Shown here: positions 36,957 through 45,748 of the stretch, piece after piece | Position numbering within the stretch: the stretch's first letter is position 1 | Layout of the letters: every line of letters begins with the position of its first letter | From: Pseudodesulfovibrio sp. S3 | Lineage (GTDB): Bacteria > Desulfobacterota > Desulfovibrionia > Desulfovibrionales > Desulfovibrionaceae | Direction of reading: 5' to 3' | Assembly: GCF_004025585.1 (NCBI RefSeq) | Contig: NZ_QTZO01000006.1 | Span: 62,001-126,000, forward strand | DNA length: 64,000 nt | Notes under the pieces: generated by a model | The model's database searches: none | Told to the model about the DNA's origin: nothing | Seen by the model: the letters and a program-made list of their open reading frames with translations, nothing else | Made by a program: the position numbers and the translations under genes

Positions 36957-37049
36957 TTCCAACCGGCGGCGTGCGGCACACGCTTGCATCTGAAATACAG
37001 GCCGACATACGTCCGGAACTCAGTTCTGGGCTGGGCGCGGAGTTATAAA

Positions 37050-37085
37050 GAAAGCCGTTTATTCTTAGGAATAAACGGCTTTCTC
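37050..37085. terminator. Bidirectional terminator
   Basis: A perfect 16-bp stem AGAAAGCCGTTTATTC / GAATAAACGGCTTTCT has T-rich ends on both strands. It separates the convergent LacI and decarboxylase genes. Confidence 0.9.
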
Positions 37086-37104
37086 GGTTCGTGTCGTTTC
37101 AGGG

Positions 37105-38376
37105 TTATTTCACTGTTGCGATGCGGGAGCGCACGGGGATATTGCTTGAATCAAGTCCAGGGGTCTGGCCGTGCAGATCGAATTCCAGGCTCACTTCCGG
37201 TCTGAAGATGAGCACGTGGGTTGAGCCGCCGAAGTGGAACATGCCCAGTTCGTCTCCCTTGTTCACGTGCTGTCCTTCATACACGGTGAACTCGTTGGAG
37301 GAGACTTCGGCCATGCCCACGAACATCACGGCCATGAGGCCGATGGCGGGGTTGTCTGCTTCAATGAATACGAGTCCTCGGGAGGCGACCTGGGTGATGT
37401 AACCCTGCGAGCGGTTCGGACCGGCCGGATCAACGCCTTCGGAGAGCGCCTCGGCGTAGTAGGACCCGTCGATGAGTTCCGTCTTGACGATTTTCCCGCT
37501 CACCGGGCTGTGCCAGCGGTGATAGCTCAGGGCGCTCAAGAAAGCCTGGTAGATGGTGCCGCCCACGAACTGCGAGGCAAGGGGGTCTCCGTCCAGCATG
37601 TGATAGAGCGAGTAGGGTTGCCCCTTGATCCAGAACGTGTCGCGGAGCTGTACGTTGGTGGCGAGGTTGAAGGGTGCTGATTCACATGCGTTGGCGATCA
37701 CGGCGTCGTTTTTCGGACTGGCCACCGGGCGGCGGCCTTCCCTGAATTGGCGGGTGAAAAAGTTGTCCCAGGAGGTGAACCCGTAGTAGGGGGCCTTGGG
37801 GTTGCATATGAAATCATCCACAAAAGTCGGCATGGCCTTCTGCGCATCGCGTCCGAACCAGCCCTTTGCAGGATCAGTGCTCAACACGGAGCGCGAATCC
37901 GGCGAATCCAGGAAAACGGCCCATTGGGCCAGTATCTTTTTCAGCTGGCGGTTTACCTTGGGGTTGAGGAAGGCGGTCGCCCCGGCATGGGTCGCCATGG
38001 GCCAGTTCAGTATGGCGTTGAGAGGGAAGCCCACAAGCCCGGTTTGGTTGAATTCGGGGGCCTGCACGATGATTCGGTTCATCTCCTGAAGCATCTGCTG
38101 ATAGCTGCGAATCTGCGGTTGGCCCGTGGGGTCAGTCAGATAAGGTTCCTTTTGCGGCACCTCTTCAAACATCTGCGTAAAAAGCATCAGCAACTCGGGA
38201 TCGTTTTCGATCAGTTCTTTGAACTCCTGGACCACGGGCAGCAACGGAGCCTGGGCCAGTTCTTTTTGGGCAGTAGCCGGGGCCATGTTTGTGGCCTGAA
38301 CCGGCAATGCCATAGAGAGAAACACTCCCAAACAGATGACCGCCAGAATTCTTGAAAAATACCTGTGTCCTGCCAT
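37105..38376 (-). CDS. Exported phosphatidylserine-decarboxylase-family protein
   Basis: The 423-residue product starts MAGHRYFSRILAVICLGVFL, a signal peptide ending about PVQAT. An N-terminal PSDC-like region (about 50-190) precedes the pyruvoyl decarboxylase domain, which has SWDNFFTRQF, SYHRWHSPVSGK and the self-cleavage site FGGST near the C terminus. AAGGAG precedes ATG 38376. In this family the serine of LGST/GGST becomes the pyruvoyl group. Housekeeping Psd enzymes lack such a leader and N domain; this version resembles the PsiD-like group, which includes amino-acid decarboxylases. The substrate is unknown. Confidence 0.82.
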   Translation of the reverse strand: MAGHRYFSRILAVICLGVFLSMALPVQATNMAPATAQKELAQAPLLPVVQEFKELIENDPELLMLFTQMFEEVPQKEPYLTDPTGQPQIRSYQQMLQEMNRIIVQAPEFNQTGLVGFPLNAILNWPMATHAGATAFLNPKVNRQLKKILAQWAVFLDSPDSRSVLSTDPAKGWFGRDAQKAMPTFVDDFICNPKAPYYGFTSWDNFFTRQFREGRRPVASPKNDAVIANACESAPFNLATNVQLRDTFWIKGQPYSLYHMLDGDPLASQFVGGTIYQAFLSALSYHRWHSPVSGKIVKTELIDGSYYAEALSEGVDPAGPNRSQGYITQVASRGLVFIEADNPAIGLMAVMFVGMAEVSSNEFTVYEGQHVNKGDELGMFHFGGSTHVLIFRPEVSLEFDLHGQTPGLDSSNIPVRSRIATVK

Positions 38377-38952
38377 GCCGGAATCTCCTTGAAAGTAATA
38401 GGCCCAATTATGCAATTCGAGTTTTGTCAGCGCCCCGAGCGGGGCCAGACAATTAAACTATTATTTCGCACCTCGCCCGGTTCCAGTCAAGCAGATAGCA
38501 CTCGGCGCCCGAGATGGAGCAGCGAATACAATACGAAACGGATGCAATAGGGGAAAATGTGTTACGGGAGATTGCTATGGTAACTGTGCTGGAAGGAAGA
38601 TGCTACCAATCTGAACTCATCTGGCAATTGCGGGCTGTCTAAAGGGACGACTGTCAGACCAAGTATGAACCACTGCAATTGACCGCGGAACGTCGTATCA
38701 AGGCAAGGAATGCCGTGAATTTCACGCACGGCTGTTGCCAATACAGCCCCGCGCCAGGCGTAGAACATCCAGGAGTGTTGTCTGACCGGACTGCGCAGCC
38801 AGCAGTCTGTATACAAATTGCCTTAGCTGAAGTTTGGCCGTAAATGGCCTTTCTCTTTCAACATTAGATCCGGTCCGTTCCTGTGAATGACGGTATGGAT
38901 CGTTACTCGCTGCGCAGTGCCGGTCATGGCTTTTCCTATGGGGCTTTGTCAG
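38377..38952. other. Intergenic region, no convincing gene
   Basis: A minus-strand frame 38562-38816 (84 codons) contains GLTVVPLDSPQLPDEFRLVA, which faintly resembles the end of a LysR effector domain. It has no start signal or DNA-binding part. At most it is a remnant. Confidence 0.35.
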
Positions 38953-39732
38953 TTAGTCGTAATATTCTGGGGCTTGCTTGATCTTCTTCCAGCTTTCAGG
39001 GTCATGGCCGGTGACGATGGTCGCGTTGCGGGTGGTGGCCAGACGGCGCATGGTCTCCACGCTACGAACGGTCGCGCCTGCGTTCCACATCAGACCGGGC
39101 AAAGTGCCTTTTTCCAGGTTCCCTTGGGTGTAGCAGGCGTCCGCCGCAAAGAACATGGGCCCGGAATTGGGCAGATCGACAAGGACCGATTGATGGCCCG
39201 GCGTATGCCCCGGCGTGAAGTAGATAACGATGGACCCGTCCCCGAAGAGATCATATTCGTTGTCCTGCCATCCTTCAAGGATCATCCAGTCCACATCCTT
39301 ATCGAAATCCTTTCGGATATAGGCCGCCTTCATGTACGGGTCGGGTACATACGCAAAGTTCAGTTCATCGCGCTGCACCACGTAACGGGCATTGGGGAAA
39401 TGGCCTACGCCCCCTGCATGGTCGAGGTGCAGGTGTGACAGGATGACGTAATCGATGTCCTCCGGGGTGACACCGGCCTTCTTAATGGCATTGCCACACC
39501 ATTGGTCTTCGGTCATGACTACATCATAGGCTGCGAGAATGCCGCCCCAGTGCTCTTCTTTGTTGTGTACTGTTTCCAGGGCGTTGCCTGTGTCGAACAA
39601 GACCTTCCCTTTGGGATGGTCGATGAGAAAGAACGGGACCGGCACGTCAAAGGCTTCACCGACACCCTCGTTTAGCGTGAAAAAATGCTTCTGGCTTTTC
39701 AGTATTCCGGCTTCGAACATGTATAAGCGCAT
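38953..39732 (-). CDS. Metallo-beta-lactamase-fold lactonase (AttM/BlcC/AiiA-like)
   Basis: The 259-residue product has the dinuclear zinc motif SHLHLDHAGG (His100, His102, Asp104, His105), His180 in TPGHTPGHQS, Asp198 in AADAC and His243 in TGHDPESW, all as in AHL/gamma-butyrolactone lactonases. These hydrolyse lactone rings, giving 4-hydroxybutyrate from gamma-butyrolactone. The next two genes upstream encode the dehydrogenases of the following steps, as in the Agrobacterium attKLM (blcABC) operon. That makes a catabolic role likelier than quorum quenching alone. Confidence 0.88.
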   Translation of the reverse strand: MRLYMFEAGILKSQKHFFTLNEGVGEAFDVPVPFFLIDHPKGKVLFDTGNALETVHNKEEHWGGILAAYDVVMTEDQWCGNAIKKAGVTPEDIDYVILSHLHLDHAGGVGHFPNARYVVQRDELNFAYVPDPYMKAAYIRKDFDKDVDWMILEGWQDNEYDLFGDGSIVIYFTPGHTPGHQSVLVDLPNSGPMFFAADACYTQGNLEKGTLPGLMWNAGATVRSVETMRRLATTRNATIVTGHDPESWKKIKQAPEYYD

Positions 39733-39795
39733 CTTATACCTCCATGTTGATTGTGCGGTGAAGCACTGTGCGTCTCACCGCTTTTCCTTGCCCCG

Positions 39796-41160
39796 TTACC
39801 CTGCGCAAATGCTTTTGATATTGACGAATTCCCTGATGCCGAAGGACGAAAGTTCCCGGCCATAGCCAGAGCCTTTTATGCCGCCGAAGGGAAGCGCCGG
39901 ATCACTGCGAACCATGCCGTTCACGAACACTGCTCCGGCCTCAACGCGCCGGGCAAGTTCCAGCCCCTTCTCCTCGTCGCCGATCCACAAGGAACCGCCC
40001 AGACCGAATGGTGTGTCGTTGGCCATGGCAAGGGCTTCTTCTTCGCTGCTTGCGCGGAAGACCAGAGCCACCGGCCCGAAGAGTTCCTCGCGGCATACAT
40101 CGGCCTCGGACGGGACGTCGCAGATGATGGTCAGTGGGTAGAATGCACCCGGGCCGTCCGGGATGGAGCCGCCGCGTACCAGTACGCCGCCCGCCTTGAG
40201 TGCGCGGTCTACCTGTTTCTGCAATCCATCGCGAAGTTCGATCGAAGACATGGGGCCTACGGCCGTTGTCGGATCCAGGGGGGGGCCGACCTTCAATCCA
40301 TCCATGGCCTTTGAAAGGGCTTCAACAAAGGCGTCGAATACGTCTTCCAACACAATGAATCGCTTGGCGGCAATGCAGGTTTGACCAGCGTTGCTGCATC
40401 GGGAGAGCGCGGCAATGGATGCTGCCTGCTGTATATCGGCGTCTGGGAAGACGATAAAAGGATCACTGCCACCGAGTTCCATGACGCTTTTTTTCAGGCG
40501 TGCTCCAGCGGCTGCGGCAACCTTGCGTCCGGCTTCTTCGCTCCCGGTCAGGCTCACGGCCACCACGGAATCCTGGTCCAGCACTGTCTCGACCTGACCC
40601 GCGCCAATCAGCAGCGCCCGGAAGACGTCTTTGGGGAAATCGCTTTGTGCAAATGCTTCTTCGATGGCCAGCGCGCACTGGGGGACATTGGAGGCGTGCT
40701 TCAGGACCATGGTGTTGCCTGCCATGAGCGTGGGCGCGGCAATACGGAGCACCTGCCAGAACGGGAAGTTCCAGGGCATAACCGCTAAAACCGTGCCCAT
40801 GGGGGCGAAGTCCACAAAGGCCTTTCTGCCGCATCCGGGCACGGGCTCGCTGGTGAGCATGGCCGCGCCGTTATCCGCGTAGTAGTCACAGACAGCCGCG
40901 CATTTGAGTGCCTCGCCCCGGCCAGAACTGATTGCTTTGCCCATTTCCTTTGCCATAATCAGGGCATAATCGTCGGCCTTATCGCGCAGGATCCCGGCCA
41001 GACTGCGGAGGCATGTGGCCCGCTCGGCAAAAGAAGTCTTGCTCCATGCCGTATAAGCTTGGGCGACCGCTTCCACTGCGGCCACGGTTTTATCCGGGCT
41101 CAATTCTTCGAACTGTTGTTCAACTACGCCCGTGGTCGGGTTCAAACTCTGAATTGTCAT
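39796..41160 (-). CDS. Succinate-semialdehyde dehydrogenase-type aldehyde dehydrogenase (AttK/BlcA-like)
   Basis: The 454-residue ALDH has the catalytic Cys262 in NAGQTCIAAKRF, the base Glu228 in VMELGGSDP and Asn131 in MPWNFPFW. The short length fits the Sad/YneI branch of semialdehyde dehydrogenases. AAGGAG precedes ATG 41160; the 33 upstream in-frame codons have no support. It would oxidise succinate semialdehyde to succinate, the last step from gamma-butyrolactone or 4-hydroxybutyrate. It lies between lactonase and alcohol dehydrogenase on one strand. Confidence 0.9.
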   Translation of the reverse strand: MTIQSLNPTTGVVEQQFEELSPDKTVAAVEAVAQAYTAWSKTSFAERATCLRSLAGILRDKADDYALIMAKEMGKAISSGRGEALKCAAVCDYYADNGAAMLTSEPVPGCGRKAFVDFAPMGTVLAVMPWNFPFWQVLRIAAPTLMAGNTMVLKHASNVPQCALAIEEAFAQSDFPKDVFRALLIGAGQVETVLDQDSVVAVSLTGSEEAGRKVAAAAGARLKKSVMELGGSDPFIVFPDADIQQAASIAALSRCSNAGQTCIAAKRFIVLEDVFDAFVEALSKAMDGLKVGPPLDPTTAVGPMSSIELRDGLQKQVDRALKAGGVLVRGGSIPDGPGAFYPLTIICDVPSEADVCREELFGPVALVFRASSEEEALAMANDTPFGLGGSLWIGDEEKGLELARRVEAGAVFVNGMVRSDPALPFGGIKGSGYGRELSSFGIREFVNIKSICAG

Positions 41161-41325
41161 GTCTCTATCGCTCCTTTGCGTGCTGCGTATGCATTCAGCG
41201 GTCAGGTTGTCTTGGCTGTCCAGGCCGACAAAGAGGGCTGTGTGCCGTTGGGTTGCCATTTGCCCATGCTTACGCCGTTAAAGGTTCGGGAGATTTCTCC
41301 TGTAACAAGAGCGGGTGCAACGATA

Positions 41326-42480
41326 TCACAGGGCAGCGCGGTAGATTCTCTCGGCGTCGGTGACCAGCAGCTTGCGGGGGTTGTTGGCCAGCAAACGGGT
41401 AACCTTCATCACGCTTTCGGCCAGGGAGGGTACCGCTGCTTCCTTGACACCGTATTCACTCAGGTGCTGGGGAACATTGAGATCCTCGGCAAGTTCAACC
41501 AGAGCGTCGATACCGAGTTGGGCTGCCTGGCGGGGACTCAGCCCCTCGGTGGACAAACCGAAGAACGTGGGCAGTTCTGAGAAACGTTCCAGGTTGCCGA
41601 TCATGTTGAAGCGCATCACAGGGACAAGCATGATGGTGTTGGCTACGCCGTGGGGGATGTGGTACTCGGCGCCGATGGGGTAGGCGAATGCGTGAACTGC
41701 GGTTACGCCTGCATTTGCGAAGGCCATGCCCGCGAGCAGGGATCCGCGTAGCATGCCGCTTCGGGCTTTGATGTTGGTGCCGTTCGCATATGCAGTTCGA
41801 ATGCTGTTGTAGATGAGGACAATGGCTTCCCTGGCCAGGATGTCGGACATGTCGGTAGCATTCTTGGAAGTATAGGCCTCAAGGGCGTGGATAAGGGCGT
41901 CCATTCCCGAAGCCGCAGTTACGTTCGGTGGCAGCCCGAGGGTCAACTCTGGATCGAGGAGGGCGCATGACGGAAACAGGTACGGGCTGACCACGCCCTT
42001 TTTAAGTTTCTCATGCTCGTCGGAGAGGATGACGATGGGCGTAACTTCGCTGCCAGTCCCGGCCGTGGTGGGGATGAGGATAAGCGGAAGGCCGGGCTTC
42101 TTGATCAGGTCAATGCCGAACATCTCTGTGACAGGTTGGTCGTTGCTGGCCAGCACGCTGACGATCTTTGCTATATCCAGAGAAGAGCCTCCGCCGATGC
42201 CGATGACGGCCTCGGCTCTGGAAGAGTGCAGCAGGGTAAGCGCTTCATCGGCTATTTCGTAGCGCGGGTCTGCTTCGACCTTGTCGAATCTGGCGGATTT
42301 GACATCGCCGTTTTTGAGAATGTCTTCCAGTCTGTCAACTATTCCGGTGCCGACAAGGCCGGGGTCGGTCACTATCAAAACATTGCGAGCATTAAGCCGA
42401 GATAACTCATCGACAATAGAAGCAATGCTTCCCTCGCCGAAGAGAACTCGTTGTGTGGTGCTGAATGATTCGTAAGACAT
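41326..42480 (-). CDS. Iron-containing alcohol dehydrogenase (4-hydroxybutyrate dehydrogenase-like, AttL/BlcB-like)
   Basis: The 384-residue group III ADH begins MSYESFSTTQRVLFGEGSIA. It has NAD-binding GIGGGSSLDIAK, the TTAGTGSEVTPI loop and metal ligands Asp and His in ASGMDALIHALEAY, plus AHAFAYPIGAEYHIPHG. GGAGG precedes ATG 42480. It would oxidise 4-hydroxybutyrate to succinate semialdehyde, bridging the lactonase and ALDH steps. It is the first gene of the three after a control region rich in inverted repeats. Confidence 0.88.
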   Translation of the reverse strand: MSYESFSTTQRVLFGEGSIASIVDELSRLNARNVLIVTDPGLVGTGIVDRLEDILKNGDVKSARFDKVEADPRYEIADEALTLLHSSRAEAVIGIGGGSSLDIAKIVSVLASNDQPVTEMFGIDLIKKPGLPLILIPTTAGTGSEVTPIVILSDEHEKLKKGVVSPYLFPSCALLDPELTLGLPPNVTAASGMDALIHALEAYTSKNATDMSDILAREAIVLIYNSIRTAYANGTNIKARSGMLRGSLLAGMAFANAGVTAVHAFAYPIGAEYHIPHGVANTIMLVPVMRFNMIGNLERFSELPTFFGLSTEGLSPRQAAQLGIDALVELAEDLNVPQHLSEYGVKEAAVPSLAESVMKVTRLLANNPRKLLVTDAERIYRAAL

Positions 42481-42897
42481 GCTGAGACCTCCATGTATGG
42501 TGTAGGTTGCCATGTAACAACGTGTATGGTTATTAACTCCGCAAACAAGAAAAATTTAAGATACTCAATCATGCAGTATGAAGCAGGAAACGTTTCATTG
42601 ATGAACTACAATCAACAAACATACCAAACTTATACAAAGTGACTGCTTTTCTTTTTCCGATGTTTTATGTCATTAAATTTTATATCGTTACATAAATAGA
42701 TTGACTGAACGGTCAACATCTGGTTGTTGTCATGCAAACTTGGAGATCCGATGCCTTTTTACATCGGTCATGTTGTCTTTGAGGTGGCTGCTGGTTAAAG
42801 TTACCTTTATTCAGTCAGTTGGGCGCTGATGCATAGTTGCTTTCACTGATGCATGTATGCATCGGCTGCTGACGGGTTTGTATGGGCGGGAGGTTGG
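42481..42897. promoter_or_regulatory. Control region of the lactone-type operon with three inverted repeats
   Basis: Three inverted repeats are visible: TTGAC-N6-GTCAA (42701-42716), CCGATG-N8-CATCGG (42748-42767) and GATGCAT-GT-ATGCATC (42848-42863). A further GATGCAT stands about 20 bases before the last. They lie 220-380 bases upstream of the dehydrogenase ATG, where a sigma-54 activator would bind. I could not find a good -24/-12 element between them and the gene. The best GG-N10-GC lies inside AATCGGAAAAAGAAAAGCAG and fits poorly. Confidence 0.5.
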
Positions 42898-42949
42898 CAC
42901 AGAAGAAAAGGCGGGGATGTCTTTCGACTGCCCCGCCTTTTCTTCTGTG
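42898..42949 (-). terminator. Strong terminator of the CBS-PAS regulator gene
   Basis: A perfect 19-bp stem CACAGAAGAAAAGGCGGGG / CCCCGCCTTTTCTTCTGTG lies just below the regulator stop. It insulates the operon that follows on the same strand. Confidence 0.85.
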
Positions 42950-42960
42950 TTTGGCAGTAG

Positions 42961-45054
42961 CTAGAGCGTGCTCAGCCCATGTCGTTTCATCTTGCGGACA
43001 ACAGTGGATTGATCGATTCCAAGGGCACGGGCCATGGCCCGGGTGCTTTGATGTGCTTGAAGCGCACGGGACAGGACGTTGCATTCGGTTTCATCGAGGA
43101 TGTCCCGCAAGGATCTGCCTTCGGTGGGGCTGGAAAAACCTGGGCATTCGCTCGGGTCCAGACCGCGGATACCCCGAAGGGCGTCCTGCTTGGTGATGAG
43201 ATCGCCATGAGCCATAACGACCAGACGTTCCACCGTATTTTCCAGTTGCCGAACATTCCCCGGCCAGTCCGTATTGATCAGCACATCCAGGGCATCGGTC
43301 TCTATTTGTTTGCTCAACCCGTGCTTCTGGTTGAAGATTCCCAGGAAATGATAGATGAAGTCGAAAATGGCTTCCTGGCGTTCGCGCAGTGGCGGAATAT
43401 ACACGGGGACCACGTTGAGGCGGTAGTATAGATCTCTGCGAAACAGTTTTTGCTTTACCATTTCCTCAAGGTTTCTATTTGTGGCGGTGATGATGCGGAC
43501 ATCCACGGTAATCGGGGCGCTTCCGCCGATGCGTGCGAAGGTCTTGTCTTGTAGTACTCGCAGCATTTTTGCTTGCAATCCCAAAGGCATTTCGCCGATT
43601 TCATCCAGAAAAATGGTGCCCTTGTCGGCTTCTTCGAACAACCCTTCCTTGCCAGCCCGCAAGGCTCCCGTAAAAGCGCCCGGTGTATAGCCGAATAGTT
43701 CGGACTCCAGCAGGTGTTCGGGGATGGCGGCACAGCTCACTTTTACAAATGGCTGGTCTCTTCGGGAACTGTTCTCGTGAAGTAGGGCGGCCACTACTTC
43801 TTTACCCACACCGGAGTCTCCCAAAAGCAAGACCGTGGAATCCACTTTAGCCAGACGTGTTGCCTGCGCGTAAACTTCCTTCATGCGTTTGGAGCGGATA
43901 ATGATATTCGGTTTGTGGTCCACGTTCCGCCGTAATGAATCCAGTTCCTTTTTATACTGGGTATGCAGGCGTGACAGGTGTTCAAGCTCCGCCTGCAGGT
44001 TTCGCAACTCCGTGACATCGCGGACATTGGTGACTACTCGCCAGATATTGCCGTCATGGTCCATCACTGGGGTTCCGGTGACGACAATAGTCTTGGTGTT
44101 TTTGATTTTTTGAATGATGGTTTCGGTCGTTTTGCTTTGCAAGACGCGCAATGTAACCGATTCATTGTAGTAGCCTGCCGCGACCAACTCTCCCATGGTT
44201 TTGCCGAGGACCTCGTCGGTGCGGATGCCGGTGATCCGTTCGTAGGCCCGGTTTATGCGCAAGGCGCGCCCTTCGCCGTCAGTGATGAAAAAACCGTCAA
44301 ACGACGAGTCGATGATCGCGTGTAGTTCTTTGGACAAGTCCCGCAAGTCCCTCAGCTCACGTGAGCGTATGACTTGGTCCTGTACATTCTGCAGCAGCAC
44401 CATGAACTTGAAGGGGCTGTCATCCGCATGCACTTGCCAAATCATCGGCAACAGTCGAACGGATTCTTTCCAGGCCATGTAGATGGATTCCTGGTCAACG
44501 GGATCAACCTCGATTTCGAACCCTGCATCGCGCAGCACGTTCGCAAGCGTTCGGCCGCAAAGCTGAGTGCGGTCCAGACTGCACAACATGTCGGCAGACA
44601 CATTGTGCCAACCGATGGTCCAGTGGCTGTCCACCAGAAACATCGGCGCGGGCAGGCCGTGGAAAAAATCCTGATACGGCATCCGCTCTGCATGCTGAGC
44701 ACCGTAGATGCTATCAATGACGGTCGTGGTATCCATGCCGCCCACCACTGAATCTTCATCAAGAACCGCAAGGAAATTGCAACCTTGCCAGTCGATTCCA
44801 GATACGTCCTCGTCTGGGCGTATTGTGCAGAAAATGGGTTTTGCATGACAGGAGATTGTATCCGACATGGACGCACCGTTGGCAAGGGCCTGAAGGAGTT
44901 CTTCATGGGTGAACACCCCTGCAAGGTCCCCGCGGGAATCAACTATGCTGGCACCTTGTGTCTGCTGGTGCCGGAAAACAAATGCGGCATCCCTCAACGT
45001 GGAGTTGACGTCCAACGATACGATTGGGGCTTGCATGATATCACGAACTCGCAT
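42961..45054 (-). CDS. CBS- and PAS-domain sigma-54-dependent activator
   Basis: The 697-residue product has a CBS pair (about 1-115, MRVRDIMQAPIVSLDVNSTL) and two PAS-type regions (about 125-225 and 245-365). The sigma-54 AAA+ domain (about 385-620) has Walker A GDSGVGKE, GAFTGA intact, and Walker B GTIFLDEI. A TyrR-like helix-turn-helix lies at the C terminus (RAMARALGIDQSTVVRKMKR). CBS domains usually bind adenine nucleotides, so energy state and a small ligand may both feed in. It lies directly upstream of the lactone-type genes. Confidence 0.9.
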   Translation of the reverse strand: MRVRDIMQAPIVSLDVNSTLRDAAFVFRHQQTQGASIVDSRGDLAGVFTHEELLQALANGASMSDTISCHAKPIFCTIRPDEDVSGIDWQGCNFLAVLDEDSVVGGMDTTTVIDSIYGAQHAERMPYQDFFHGLPAPMFLVDSHWTIGWHNVSADMLCSLDRTQLCGRTLANVLRDAGFEIEVDPVDQESIYMAWKESVRLLPMIWQVHADDSPFKFMVLLQNVQDQVIRSRELRDLRDLSKELHAIIDSSFDGFFITDGEGRALRINRAYERITGIRTDEVLGKTMGELVAAGYYNESVTLRVLQSKTTETIIQKIKNTKTIVVTGTPVMDHDGNIWRVVTNVRDVTELRNLQAELEHLSRLHTQYKKELDSLRRNVDHKPNIIIRSKRMKEVYAQATRLAKVDSTVLLLGDSGVGKEVVAALLHENSSRRDQPFVKVSCAAIPEHLLESELFGYTPGAFTGALRAGKEGLFEEADKGTIFLDEIGEMPLGLQAKMLRVLQDKTFARIGGSAPITVDVRIITATNRNLEEMVKQKLFRRDLYYRLNVVPVYIPPLRERQEAIFDFIYHFLGIFNQKHGLSKQIETDALDVLINTDWPGNVRQLENTVERLVVMAHGDLITKQDALRGIRGLDPSECPGFSSPTEGRSLRDILDETECNVLSRALQAHQSTRAMARALGIDQSTVVRKMKRHGLSTL

Positions 45055-45172
45055 TGTGCCTCCACTTGTAGAAGATTCCCATAAAGCATAGTATTAACAG
45101 TAGGGGGAATCAAGGCCCGACAAAATAGAAGTGAGAGGTGGCCCCGGTTCTTGGGGCCATTGAGCGCTTTTT

Positions 45173-45352
45173 TCACGGTTGTGCTTCAGTTTTCTTGCGG
45201 GAGACGAACTGGCCTTTGTTCATCCCGGTATCGATTCCTTGACCCCATGCGTCGACCTCAGCTTGGTACTTGAAAGCCTTGCTTTGCGTGGGCTGGCCTT
45301 TCTTGCGGATGCGGACTTCCCACTTATGGCCTCGTTTGCGGATGGTTGCCAT
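45173..45352 (-). pseudogene. N-terminal remnant of a phage-type integrase
   Basis: The 59-codon frame starts MATIRKRGHKWEVRIRKKGQ and contains FVSRKKTEAQ. This is the arm-type DNA-binding start seen in tyrosine integrases of Desulfovibrio-type prophages. The core-binding and catalytic domains are missing and the frame ends with a stop. It lies 100 bases left of an att copy, where an integrase gene normally sits, so it is probably the debris of an earlier element. Confidence 0.6.
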
Positions 45353-45410
45353 GGCTGTATCTTTTCTTGATTTTACAGGAGCAGGACTGGAGCATTATGG
45401 AAAATTGGCA

Positions 45411-45499
45411 CAGAAAAAGGGTCTAGCTTGATGCTAAGACCTTAATATTCTTGCAGTCAGGAATCGGAATTGAACCGACGATCTACTGATTACGAATTG
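45411..45499 (-). repeat. Attachment site att1: tRNA 3' half plus terminator
   Basis: On the minus strand the sequence runs from an anticodon loop (TTCGTAA) through TCAGTAG and the T arm GTCGGTTCAATTCCGAT. After a diverged acceptor end it continues into a terminator-like hairpin (GTCTTAGC / GCTAGAC) with T5. The arm and loop lengths fit a tRNA, but the 5' half is absent. It marks the left end of the first small element. Confidence 0.8.
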
Positions 45500-45555
45500 T
45501 TGGTGAGGGTGTGGTGATATACATTGTATTTGCCTGAAAACATTCTCTTTATTCG

Positions 45556-45663
45556 ATTGTGGCAGAGTGCGGTATCTTTTGGATACTGCTGAAAACCGCC
45601 TTAAACTGCCTGAAATTGTCCGCATCTGGCGGACAGTGCGTACAATTTGCGTGCAGTTAATGG
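45556..45663 (+). repeat. Element left end with integrase arm-type repeats (copy 1)
   Basis: GCGGTATCTTTTGGATACTG, a GAAAACCG...AACTGCCTGAAA stretch, GTCCGCA and GTGCGTACAATTTGCGTGCAG follow att1 in order. The same order recurs after att2 and att3. The TGCGTACA repeats look like arm-type sites. Confidence 0.7.
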
Positions 45664-45748
45664 GGAACGAGCCAATGCGTTGGGGGCCATTGGCCTAGCT
45701 TTTTCGGCTTTCAGGCTCTTGTTTGGGGATGGCATTGGTGGTGGCAAT

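Noticed and set aside
38562-38816. Possible LysR-type C-terminal fragment
   Set aside because: Only a faint resemblance over about 20 residues; no helix-turn-helix part, start signal or neighbour support.
42481-42960. Sigma-54 promoter for the lactone-type operon
   Set aside because: No TGGCA-N6-TTGC match found; the only GG-N10-GC candidate is an A-rich run and is not convincing.
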